A DNA stretch of 64,000 nucleotides from Streptomyces morookaense. GTDB taxonomy: Bacteria > Actinomycetota > Actinomycetes > Streptomycetales > Streptomycetaceae. Location: NCBI RefSeq assembly GCF_013030945.1, contig NZ_JABBXF010000046.1:1-64000 (forward strand), in the 5' to 3' direction. The position numbers were made by a program, and so were the translations under genes. This document shows positions 15,472 through 22,748 of the stretch, in pieces. The notes beneath the pieces were generated by a model. That model was given only the letters and a program-made list of their open reading frames with translations. It was not told the origin of the DNA and ran no database searches. Position 1 is the stretch's first letter. Each line of letters opens with the position of its first letter.

Positions 15472-16101
15472 TCACGGCAGCAGGCGCTGTTCCTTGGCCA
15501 CCGCAACGGCCCCCGCCCTGGTGTCGACGCCGAGTTTGTCGTAGATCCGGCCCAGGTGGGTCTTCACGGTGGCCTGGCTGATGAACAGCGCGCGGGCGAT
15601 GTCGCGGTTGCCGAGGCCCTGGGCGAGCTGGGCGAGGATGTCGAGTTCGCGGGCGGTCAGGGCGGGGCGGGCCGCGCCGCGCATGTGGTGCATGACGCGG
15701 CTGGCGACGGGCGGCGAGAGGGTGGTCCGGCCCTGGGCCGCGGAGTGGATCGCGGCGAAGAGCTCCTCGGGGCGCTCGGCCTTCAGCAGGTAGCCGGTGG
15801 CGCCCGCGGCGATCGCGCGCGTGATGTCGGCGTCGGTGTCGTACGTGGTGAGGACCAGGACGTGGACGCCGGTCGCGGCGATGCGCCGCGTGGCCTCGAC
15901 CCCGTCGATGCCGGGCCCGAGTTGGAGGTCCATGAGCACCACGTCGGGCCGGAGCTTCGCGGCCGCGGCCACCGCTTCCTCGCCGTTGCCGGCCTCGCCC
16001 ACCACCTCGATGCCGGGTTCGCTGGCGAGGAGGGCGAGCAGTCCGGCGCGGACGACGGCGTGGTCGTCGCAGAGCAGGATGCGGACGGGGGCGTCGGTCA
16101 T
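15472..16101 (-). CDS. senR: NarL/FixJ-type response regulator SenR
   Basis: A 209-residue response regulator. The receiver domain (about 6-122) has acidic residues D12/D13, phospho-acceptor D58 in VVLMDLQ, T84-T85 and K107. The LuxR-type helix-turn-helix (about 145-205) contains LTARELDILAQLAQGLGNRDIA and the recognition helix ISQATVKTHLGRIYDKLGV. It overlaps the kinase gene by four bases (ATGA). With the adjacent kinase and the divergent hbpS gene this matches the SenS-SenR-HbpS system described in Streptomyces reticuli, where SenR controls redox-stress and haem-related genes. The symbol rests on locus synteny and the HbpS match. Confidence 0.82.
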   Translation of the reverse strand: MTDAPVRILLCDDHAVVRAGLLALLASEPGIEVVGEAGNGEEAVAAAAKLRPDVVLMDLQLGPGIDGVEATRRIAATGVHVLVLTTYDTDADITRAIAAGATGYLLKAERPEELFAAIHSAAQGRTTLSPPVASRVMHHMRGAARPALTARELDILAQLAQGLGNRDIARALFISQATVKTHLGRIYDKLGVDTRAGAVAVAKEQRLLP

Positions 16102-17393
16102 GAGGGGGATTCCAGGGGGATCGCGGCGGAGACGACGGTGCCCTCGCCGGGCGCGGACTCGACGGTCAGGGTGCCGCCGAGCTGCCGGGCCCGGGCCTGC
16201 ATGGCCGGCAGCCCGTGCCCGCGCGCGCCGCGGGCCGGCACGGTGGCGGCCGGGACGTCGAAGCCACGGCCGTCGTCGGCGATGTCCAGGACCAGCTGGT
16301 CGCCGAGGAAGGTGAGGGTGAGCGTGGCGGCCCCGGCGCCGGCGTGCTCGCGGACGTTGGCCAGCGCGCCCTGGGCGATGCGCAGCAGCGCGGAGGCCGT
16401 CCGGCCGGGCAGGGGGACGGCCGGGGTGCCCTCGACGATGCAGCGGACGGCGAGTCCGCCGGACTCCTGCGCGGCGCGGGCCGCGAGCGCGCGCAGGGCC
16501 TGCTCCAGGCTGCCGCCGTCGGCGAGGTCGGCCGGGGCGAGGTCGTGGACGAGGCGGCGTGCCTCGGCGAGGTTGTGCGCGGCGATGGAGGCGGCGGTGC
16601 GGACGTGGTGGTGGGCGGTGTCGGGCTCCGCCGTCCAGACCCGGTCGGCCGCCTGGAGCAGCATCTGCTGGCTGGACAGGCCCTGCGCGAGGGTGTCGTG
16701 GATCTCCATGGACAGCCGCTGCCGTTCGGCGAGGGTGCCTTCGCGGCGCTCGGTGGCGGCCAGGTGGCGCCGGGTGCGGAGGAGGTCGTCGATCAACTGG
16801 CGCTGCCGCTCGGCCTGGCGCTGCATGTGGACGAAGACGGCGGCGGCGATGGCGGCGACGGCGGGCGGGGCGAGGACCAGGTTCGGGTCGAAGCCGCCCT
16901 TCGACAGCTTCAGCTGGGCGGCGACCACGAAGGCGGTCAGCATGGCGACGAGGGCGAGCGCCGCGCGCGGGGGCAGGGTGCGCAGGCCCGTGAAGAACAG
17001 CGGCACCGCGCACCAGGCGAAGCTCGGCGCGAGCACCACCAGCACCATCCAGACGGCGACGACCGCGCCCAGCCGGGCGAGCCGGCGCGGCGCGGGCCGG
17101 GCGAGCGGTGCCGGGCCGAGCAGGTACAGCAGGGCCAGGACGGCGGAGAGCCCGATGACCCACGGGGTGTGGGGGTTGCCGGGGTGCCGGACGAGGAACC
17201 GGGACAGCGAGGCGGCGAGCAGGAGGAAGAACGCGGCGTGCATGACGAGCGCGAGGAGCCGCTCCCCGGACCCCGCGGCCTCCTCGTGACCGCGACCAGG
17301 ACCGGGACCGGGAGCGCCGGGACCGTCCGGGCCTTCGGACGCCGCCCCGGCGGGGACCGCGGCCTCCCGTGCCGACGGCGTTGCCTGCCGCAT
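16098..17393 (-). CDS. senS: Sensor histidine kinase SenS
   Basis: A 431-residue membrane kinase. After about 45 Pro/Gly/Ala-rich residues there are five hydrophobic segments (first near LLALVMHAAFFLLLAASL, last near LAPPAVAAIAAAVFVHM). A coiled linker rich in Gln and Arg leads to the HisKA_3 motif RLSMEIHDTLAQGLSSQQ, with phospho-acceptor His232, and a C-terminal HATPase with NVREHA, DDGRGFD and GHGLPAM. Five membrane segments match SenS. Family knowledge says extracytoplasmic HbpS modulates its autophosphorylation. The ATG at 17393 follows GAGGAG; a longer frame to 17720 reads across the hbpS region and is rejected. Confidence 0.84.
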   Translation of the reverse strand: MRQATPSAREAAVPAGAASEGPDGPGAPGPGPGRGHEEAAGSGERLLALVMHAAFFLLLAASLSRFLVRHPGNPHTPWVIGLSAVLALLYLLGPAPLARPAPRRLARLGAVVAVWMVLVVLAPSFAWCAVPLFFTGLRTLPPRAALALVAMLTAFVVAAQLKLSKGGFDPNLVLAPPAVAAIAAAVFVHMQRQAERQRQLIDDLLRTRRHLAATERREGTLAERQRLSMEIHDTLAQGLSSQQMLLQAADRVWTAEPDTAHHHVRTAASIAAHNLAEARRLVHDLAPADLADGGSLEQALRALAARAAQESGGLAVRCIVEGTPAVPLPGRTASALLRIAQGALANVREHAGAGAATLTLTFLGDQLVLDIADDGRGFDVPAATVPARGARGHGLPAMQARARQLGGTLTVESAPGEGTVVSAAIPLESPS

Positions 17394-17549
17394 CGAAACT
17401 CTCCTCACCTGCGCATACGCACCCATCCTCAACCGGTGCGGCCATCCTCGCATCAACCGATCGGATGACAGGCACGTCACCCGTCGGGCACGGCAGGAGC
17501 AGCCCGCAGGCCGAAGCCCCGCGAGGGGAACCGGCCGGAGGATCGGATC
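17394..17549. promoter_or_regulatory. Divergent senS/hbpS control region
   Basis: The 156-base gap between the two divergent starts must hold both promoters. CCATCCTC occurs twice as a direct repeat (17423-17430 and 17442-17449, 19 bases apart), and CATC...AACCG recurs at 17425, 17444 and 17451. These could be binding sites for the response regulator; I do not know the published SenR box well enough to match it. Confidence 0.4.
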
Positions 17550-18107
17550 ATGACCGACACCAAGAAGCGCAGCACCACGAAGATCGTCGCCATTTCCGCC
17601 GCCGTCCTCGCGGCCGGCGCCGCCGGCGCGGCCGCCGCGAACGCCGCCGCCCCGGCGGCCGCGGACAGGCCGGCGGCCAAGGCCGACGCCGCCGACCGGA
17701 ACCTGACCCGGGACACCCACCTGACGATCGCCGCCGCCGTCAAGGCCGCGCAGGCGAGCCTGGACGCCGCGGCGAAGGAGGGCCAGAAGGTCTCCGTCGC
17801 CGTCGTCGACCGCAACGGCAACACCCTCGTCACCCTGCGCGGCGACGGGGCGGGCCCGCAGTCGTACGCGTCCGCCGAGAAGAAGGCCTTCACCGCCGTC
17901 TCCTGGAACGCGCCGACGTCGGCCCTGATGGGCCGTCTCTCGCAGACCCCGAACCTCAAGGACATCCCGGGCACCCTCTTCCTGCCGGGCGGCGCCCCGG
18001 TCCAGGCCAAGGGCGCCCCGGTCGCGGCCGTCGGCGTGGCCGGCGCGCCCAGCGGCGACCTCGACGAGAAGTTCGCCCAGGCCGGTGTCGCCGCACTGAA
18101 CGGCTGA
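17550..18107 (+). CDS. hbpS: Secreted haem-binding protein HbpS (GlcG/HbpS family)
   Basis: A 185-residue exported protein. The N-terminus has a basic stretch TDTKKRSTTK, an alanine-rich hydrophobic core and a cleavage region around AANAAA. The mature part is the GlcG/HbpS fold: LTIAAAVKAAQASLDAAAKEG, VSVAVVDRNGNTLVTLRGDG, YASAEKKAFTAVSW, LKDIPGTLFLPGG and VGVAGAPSGDLDEKFAQAG. HbpS binds haem and iron outside the membrane and signals through SenS. GGAGG lies eight bases before the ATG. Its position divergent from a kinase-regulator pair is the reason for naming all three genes. Confidence 0.88.
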   Translation: MTDTKKRSTTKIVAISAAVLAAGAAGAAAANAAAPAAADRPAAKADAADRNLTRDTHLTIAAAVKAAQASLDAAAKEGQKVSVAVVDRNGNTLVTLRGDGAGPQSYASAEKKAFTAVSWNAPTSALMGRLSQTPNLKDIPGTLFLPGGAPVQAKGAPVAAVGVAGAPSGDLDEKFAQAGVAALNG

Positions 18108-18137
18108 CGCCCGCGCCCGGCGTCCACGGGGACACGG

Positions 18138-18617
18138 CTACGTGTCCTCGTGGATGTCCGAGATGCGCAGAGAGCTCTGGTCCGACTGCACCGCGAGGAC
18201 GGTGTGCGTGGAGTGGCCGTTCCCGGTCCAGGTGAGGGTGACGCGGGTCCAGACGTGCCCCATGCCGCTGTCGTTGTAGGCGACCGCCCAGGACGTCGGC
18301 AGGCCCTGTGCCCGCAGCACGCCGTCGCCGCCGTGTTCCTTCTCCCAGGTTCCCAGGCGTGCGCGAAAATCGTCCGTGAGGTAGAACTCGCGCAGTTCAT
18401 CGGCCAGGTGACTGCGTCCCCGCCCGTTGAGAACATCGATGTACGCGCCGTAGAAGTCGGCAACGCGGTCGACCGCCGAAGCGGAATTTCCCGTGCGCTC
18501 GGGCAGGCGCCCGGAGGCGGCCCTCGGGGGTTGCGCGTGCGCGGGGGCCGCTGCTGCCAGGAGCAGTGCCGGGAGCGCGACGGCCAGTGCGTGACGACGG
18601 AGTCTGATGACGAACAC
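18138..18617 (-). CDS. Secreted paralogue of the protein at 2677-3084
   Basis: A 159-residue protein. The N-terminus MFVIRLRRHALAVALPALLL followed by AAAAPAHAQ is a clear Sec signal peptide with cleavage after AHA. The mature part has the same blocks as the protein at 2677-3084: SAVDRVADFYGAYIDVL, ADELREFYLTDDFRARLGTWE, GDGVLRAQGLPTSWAV, YNDSGMGH, and TVLAVQSDQSSLRISDIHED. So the window holds a cytoplasmic and an exported form of one unnamed family. It converges on hbpS with a 30-base gap. Function is unknown; the conserved YxDSGxGH and VQSD are good candidates for functional positions. Confidence 0.78.
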   Translation of the reverse strand: MFVIRLRRHALAVALPALLLAAAAPAHAQPPRAASGRLPERTGNSASAVDRVADFYGAYIDVLNGRGRSHLADELREFYLTDDFRARLGTWEKEHGGDGVLRAQGLPTSWAVAYNDSGMGHVWTRVTLTWTGNGHSTHTVLAVQSDQSSLRISDIHEDT

Positions 18618-18852
18618 GGTGGGCTTCCCTTCTCGCCTCGACGGCTCGTGCGCCGTCCGGACTCCTGAGGCCCGGCGCGCCGACGGCCGGTCACCGGCGT
18701 GGTGTTCAGGTCCGATGCCCCCAGTGCACTGCGGAGGTCGCCGGCCGGACCAGTGCCCGGACGGCCCGTCCCGGAGGGCCGAACCGCCCTGCCGGCCACG
18801 ACCGCCCGGGCGATGACACGGACTCGCCGGGGCAGCCGCGCCCGGGCCTTGC

Positions 18853-20013
18853 TCAGGCGGCCTTCGGCACCCTCACCCGCGCCACCCGCACCACGTCCGG
18901 TATCAGCGTGAGCAGCCCGAGCACCGCCGTGCCCGCGCCCAGCCACAGCGGTGCCCTGAGCCCGTAGCTGTCGGTGGCGGCACCGCCGAGTCCGGAGCCG
19001 ATCACCACGCCGAGCGTGATGAAGGACGAGTGGACGGTGTTGACCAGCGGGCGCGCGTTCGCCGTCCGCTGCACCCGGCTGATCATCGCCGGGTTGAGGG
19101 TGACCCCGACGAGCCCGATGCCCGTCATGGCGGCGACGGCTGGCGCCTTGAGGTCCGCGAGCAGTGCGAAGGCCGTGAGGAACACCGCGTTGAGGGCGAG
19201 GCCCGTCACGAGCACCCGGATGGTGTGGGAGTCCGCGAGACGGGCGACGACCGTGTTGCCGACGACCGTTGCGGCGCCGTAGCCGAGGAGGAGCAGCGGG
19301 ACGGTGCCGCGGGAGAAGCCGGTGACCTCGGTGAGGATCGGCGTGAAGTAGGAGAACGCGGCGAAGGTGGCGCCGATCACGAGCATCGAGGTGCACAGGA
19401 CGAGCCAGAGCCTGCCGTTGCGGAAGACGGTGAGCTCGTCGCGGAAGTCGCCTGCTCCGTCGGCGTGTTCGAGGGACGGCACGGCGACGGCCGTGGCGAC
19501 GGCGGCGAGGACGGTGATGGCGCCGACGGCGACGAAGCCCGCGCGCCAGCCCCACTGCTGGCCGACGAGCGTGGAGAGCGGCAGCCCGAGGAGGGTGCCG
19601 ACCATGAGGCCCTGCATGGCGACGCCGATGGCACGGCCGCGCACCTCCGGCGAGGTGATCTGGGCGACGACGGAGAGCGAGACACCGAAGAACGCGGCGG
19701 AGGCCGTGCCGGTGACGAGGCGGGCGGCGAGCATGACGCCGTAGCCGGTGGCGGCAGCGGCCAGGACGTTGCCGGCGAGGAAGACCGCGAAAAGCGTCAT
19801 CAGCGCGGTCTTGGGCCGGAGTCTGAGGACGGCGACCGTGGCGAAGGGTCCGCCGAGGGCCATGGCGAGGGCGAACGCCGTGATGAGGTAGCCGACTTGG
19901 GCGATGCCGACATGGAGGTCGTCGGCGATCTGCGGCATGAGGCCGCCGACCAGGAACTCGCTGGTGACCATGGCGAAGATGCCGAGCGCCATGAGATGGA
20001 CGGACTTGGGCAT
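18853..20013 (-). CDS. MFS transporter, drug:H+ antiporter type
   Basis: A 386-residue membrane protein with twelve predicted transmembrane helices. It has the N-terminal signature of the DHA1 family (MALGIFAMVTSEFLVGGLMP, then LITAFALAMALGGPF) and the motif-A-like LRLRPKTALM loop between helices 2 and 3. The second half has GLVGVTLNPAMISRVQ. It resembles chloramphenicol- and arabinose-type efflux carriers; the substrate is not known. The ATG at 20013 follows a G-rich binding site; an upstream start at 20052 is less likely. The TetR gene lies directly upstream on the same strand and probably controls it. Confidence 0.84.
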   Translation of the reverse strand: MPKSVHLMALGIFAMVTSEFLVGGLMPQIADDLHVGIAQVGYLITAFALAMALGGPFATVAVLRLRPKTALMTLFAVFLAGNVLAAAATGYGVMLAARLVTGTASAAFFGVSLSVVAQITSPEVRGRAIGVAMQGLMVGTLLGLPLSTLVGQQWGWRAGFVAVGAITVLAAVATAVAVPSLEHADGAGDFRDELTVFRNGRLWLVLCTSMLVIGATFAAFSYFTPILTEVTGFSRGTVPLLLLGYGAATVVGNTVVARLADSHTIRVLVTGLALNAVFLTAFALLADLKAPAVAAMTGIGLVGVTLNPAMISRVQRTANARPLVNTVHSSFITLGVVIGSGLGGAATDSYGLRAPLWLGAGTAVLGLLTLIPDVVRVARVRVPKAA

Positions 20014-20124
20014 GCGAAAGAACCCCCCCTGGTTCTGTACTGACCAGACCAAAAAACGGATGCGAAAAAGCCGGCCCGCGGCGATTACGGGCAGACGGCG
20101 GGCGAACGTCAGCGACTGAGCAGG
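20014..20124. promoter_or_regulatory. Gap between tetR and MFS gene with a shared GACCAAAA element
   Basis: GACCAAAA at 20047-20054 recurs at 20754-20761, just upstream of the TetR gene, in the same orientation. Next to it GGTCTGGTC (minus strand, 20042-20050 region) gives a partial palindrome. The element could be a TetR operator controlling both genes. It is short, so the evidence is modest. Confidence 0.3.
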
Positions 20125-20721
20125 TCAGCGACCGAGTGCGTCGATCCCGGCGGCGGCGATCTGCTCCAGCGCGGCGCGGTCGGCACCGGATTGGGCGGCG
20201 ACCCGCATCCCGGCGATCACCGAGCTCAGATACCAGGCCAGTCCGGCCGGGTCGCGCGGCGAACGGACGGATCCGTCCCGCTTGCCCTCCTCGATCACGG
20301 CACGGAATGCACCGAGACGCCGCTCCAGATCCTTGGCCAGGATCTCGGCGACGCCGGGATCGTCCGCGGCCGGACCGGTGACGGTGTTCACGGTGAAGCA
20401 GCCGGAGCCGCGGCCCAGGCGGCGGTTCTCCATCTCCCCGTCGACGACCACCTCGAACAGGGCGCGGATCCGCTCCACGGCGCTGCGCCCCTCCTCGCCG
20501 AGCAAGGCGAGCTGACGCGCCGTCATGGTGTCGGCGTAGTACGCCAGGGCGCGCCGGAAGAGGTGGTCCTTCGAGGTGAAGGTGTTGTAGATGCTGCTCC
20601 GGCCGAGGCCGGTGGCCTCGCAGAGATCCTGTGTGGAGGTGGCCTCGTACCCCTTCACCCAGAAGGCGCCGCACGCCGCCGCCACCGCCTGCTGCTCATC
20701 GAACTGTCGCGGTCGACCCAT
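20125..20721 (-). CDS. TetR/AcrR-family transcriptional regulator
   Basis: A 198-residue regulator. The N-terminal helix-turn-helix is clear: RQFDEQQAVAAACGAFWVKG, YEATSTQDLCEATGLGRSS and IYNTFTSKDHLFRRALAYY. The C-terminal ligand-binding part resembles the TetR_C group of YxaF/NemR-like regulators (GCFTVNTVTGPAADDPGVAE). The start is set at ATG 20721 (MGRPRQF), the usual TetR opening; ATGs three and one codon upstream exist. It lies upstream of the MFS gene on the same strand and probably represses it and itself. Confidence 0.85.
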   Translation of the reverse strand: MGRPRQFDEQQAVAAACGAFWVKGYEATSTQDLCEATGLGRSSIYNTFTSKDHLFRRALAYYADTMTARQLALLGEEGRSAVERIRALFEVVVDGEMENRRLGRGSGCFTVNTVTGPAADDPGVAEILAKDLERRLGAFRAVIEEGKRDGSVRSPRDPAGLAWYLSSVIAGMRVAAQSGADRAALEQIAAAGIDALGR

Positions 20722-20944
20722 GATCATCACCGTAGCACGTTATGGAACGCATGGACCAAAACAATATCCGGCAGGCTCCGACCCGAGGGGGCGTGCGGGA
20801 CCCGCACCGCTAGGTCCCGCACGCGCTTCCGCTCCCGGCGCTCCGACGAGCCGCCCCGCGCGCCATTGCCGCCGCGGTCGGGGCGGGGAGACCGTGGGTC
20901 GGCGTCCGCCGGATCCGGCGGGGAACGGACAGGAGCACCCGACC

Positions 20945-21244
20945 ATGGCCATCATCGTCACCTTCGACATGGAAGACACCGCTGCCGCCCAGGAGTTGTA
21001 CGACACCTGCATCGACCGCCTCACCGAGGGCCGGGGCTTCGCCTCGCCGGCCGATCTGCCCGTGCCCGGGCTGCTCGCCCACATCGCCGGTCCCGTCGGC
21101 GGCCGTTGGCGGGTCACCGACGTGTGGGAGTCTCCCGAATCGTTCGAGGCCTTCGGCAAGATCCTCGGCCCCATCATCGCCGACCTGGGCTACGAGGGCC
21201 TCCGGCCGGACGTCTCGCCCGCCCACCGCGTCGTCCTCCGCTGA
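20945..21244 (+). CDS. Small dimeric alpha/beta-barrel-like protein
   Basis: A 99-residue protein: AIIVTFDMEDTAAAQELYDT at the start, GLLAHIAGPVGGRWRVTDVW in the centre, and SPESFEAFGKILGPIIADLG near the end. The beta-alpha-beta pattern with a central W-R-V-T-D-V-W-E-S strand fits the antibiotic-biosynthesis-monooxygenase/EthD-like fold. Catalytic function cannot be assigned. A strong terminator follows, so it is separate from the decarboxylase operon. The start follows ACAGGAG. Confidence 0.72.
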   Translation: MAIIVTFDMEDTAAAQELYDTCIDRLTEGRGFASPADLPVPGLLAHIAGPVGGRWRVTDVWESPESFEAFGKILGPIIADLGYEGLRPDVSPAHRVVLR

Positions 21245-21292
21245 CCCGAACGGCCGGGGAGGGAGGGCCCGTACGCCCCTCCCCGGTTCGGG
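21245..21292 (+). terminator. Rho-independent-type hairpin
   Basis: Arms CCCGAAC..CCGGGGAGGG (21245-21263) and CCCTCCCCGG-TTCGGG (21277-21292) pair with a short internal loop (GG). It begins one base after the stop codon of the 99-residue gene. There is no T-run, as is common in Streptomyces. It leaves about 85 bases for the promoter of the decarboxylase operon. Confidence 0.6.
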
Positions 21293-21377
21293 TGAGACGG
21301 CGACCGGTGCCCGTGCGCGGCGGGGCGGCCCGGCTACGGTGGCCCCGTCGGGTGGGCCGTGGCGCCGGGGGGCGGGC

Positions 21378-22748
21378 ATGGAACTGAGGCAGTGGCTGGA
21401 CCGCGGGGTCGGGGCGTTCGAGGCGTGGACGCGGTCGTACGAGGAGTACGCGGCCCATCCGGCCATGGCGGTCGACGCGGAGGCCTGTGCTGCCGCGTTC
21501 GACGAACTGACCGGCCGGCTGCACGGCAGTTACCCGTTCTTCCATCCCTGCTACGCGGGGCAGATGCTCAAGCCCCCGCATCCGGTCGCCGTCGCCGGGT
21601 ATCTCGCCGCGATGCTCGTGAACTCCAACAACCATGCCCTGGACGGCGGTCCGGCCACGTCCGTGATGGAGGAGGAGGCGGTGGGGCAACTCGCCGCGAT
21701 GGCCGGTCTGGAGACGCATCTGGGGCATCTCACCAGCAGTGGGACGCTGGCCAATCTGGAAGCGCTGTTCGTCGCCCGGGAGAGCCGGCCCGGGCTGTCC
21801 GTCGCGGTCAGTGCCGAAGGGCACTACACGCATGCCCGGATGTGCCATCTGCTGGGCATGCGGGTGCACGAGGTGGCGGTGGACGACCGGGGGCGGATGG
21901 ATGTCCCCGCGCTGGAACGGCTGTTGGCCACCGGGGACGTCGGCACGGTCGTCGCCACGACGGGGACGACGGCACTGGGCGCGGTCGACCCCGTGCACCG
22001 CATCGTGCCGCTGGCGCGGCAGTACGGCGCCCGGGTCCACGTGGACGCCGCGTACGGCGGCTTCTTCGCGCTGCTCGCCGGCGACCCGCTCACGGAGGAG
22101 AGCACGGGGCAGGCGCTGCGGGCCATGGCGCAGTGCGACTCGGTGGTGATCGACCCGCACAAGCACGGTCTCCAGCCCTACGGCTGCGGCGCGGTGCTGT
22201 TCGCCGATCCGGCGGTCACGCGGTTCTACCGGCACGACTCCCCGTACACCTATTTCACGTCCGCCCGGCCGCACTTGGGCGAGATCAGCCTGGAGTGCTC
22301 GCGTTCCGGGGCCGCCGCGGCCGCGCTGTGGCTCACCCTCCGGCTGCTGCCGCTCACGCGGCAGGGGCTGGGCGCTGTCCTCGCCGCCGGGCGCCGGGCC
22401 GCCGTGCGGTGGGCCGGCCTGCTCGACGGCTCACCCCACCTGGACCTCTACCAGCCGCCCGAGCTCGACATCGTGACGTACCACCCGCACACGGAGCCCG
22501 CCGCGCTGTCCCGGGTGGACCGGGCGTCGCAGGAGGTGATGCGCAGAGGCATGGAGGCCAAGGAGCATCCGGTGTTCCTCAGCGTCGCCCGCGTCGGCGC
22601 GCAGGCATTCGCCGACCGCCACAAGGACGTGGTGGCCGACCTCGATCACGCGCACATCCTGCGCAGCGTCCTGATGAAACCGGAGAGCGAGCCGTACCTG
22701 GAACGCCTGCACCACCGCGTGGAGGAGCTCGCCAGGGGTGCGGCATGA
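21378..22748 (+). CDS. PLP-dependent group II decarboxylase
   Basis: A 456-residue cytoplasmic fold-type I PLP enzyme. The cofactor lysine is K262 in VIDPHKHGLQPYGCGAV. Upstream are the conserved HLTSSGTLANLEAL, AEGHYTHARMCHLLGM, ATTGTTALGAVDP and the PLP-ring Asp in VHVDAAYGG. This places it among pyridoxal-dependent decarboxylases for amino acids (aromatic-L-amino-acid, glutamate or 2,4-diaminobutyrate type). Substrate cannot be fixed. Its stop overlaps the next start (ATGA), so it is coupled to the ATP-grasp-decarboxylase fusion. Two non-identical decarboxylases in one operon suggest two decarboxylation steps or a heteromeric enzyme. Confidence 0.85.
   Translation: MELRQWLDRGVGAFEAWTRSYEEYAAHPAMAVDAEACAAAFDELTGRLHGSYPFFHPCYAGQMLKPPHPVAVAGYLAAMLVNSNNHALDGGPATSVMEEEAVGQLAAMAGLETHLGHLTSSGTLANLEALFVARESRPGLSVAVSAEGHYTHARMCHLLGMRVHEVAVDDRGRMDVPALERLLATGDVGTVVATTGTTALGAVDPVHRIVPLARQYGARVHVDAAYGGFFALLAGDPLTEESTGQALRAMAQCDSVVIDPHKHGLQPYGCGAVLFADPAVTRFYRHDSPYTYFTSARPHLGEISLECSRSGAAAAALWLTLRLLPLTRQGLGAVLAAGRRAAVRWAGLLDGSPHLDLYQPPELDIVTYHPHTEPAALSRVDRASQEVMRRGMEAKEHPVFLSVARVGAQAFADRHKDVVADLDHAHILRSVLMKPESEPYLERLHHRVEELARGAA

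Noticed and set aside
17477-20674. A 1,065-codon minus-strand frame
   Set aside because: It is the shadow of the tetR, MFS and secreted-protein genes in another frame, a product of high G+C third positions; composition is Arg/Pro-rich with no motifs.
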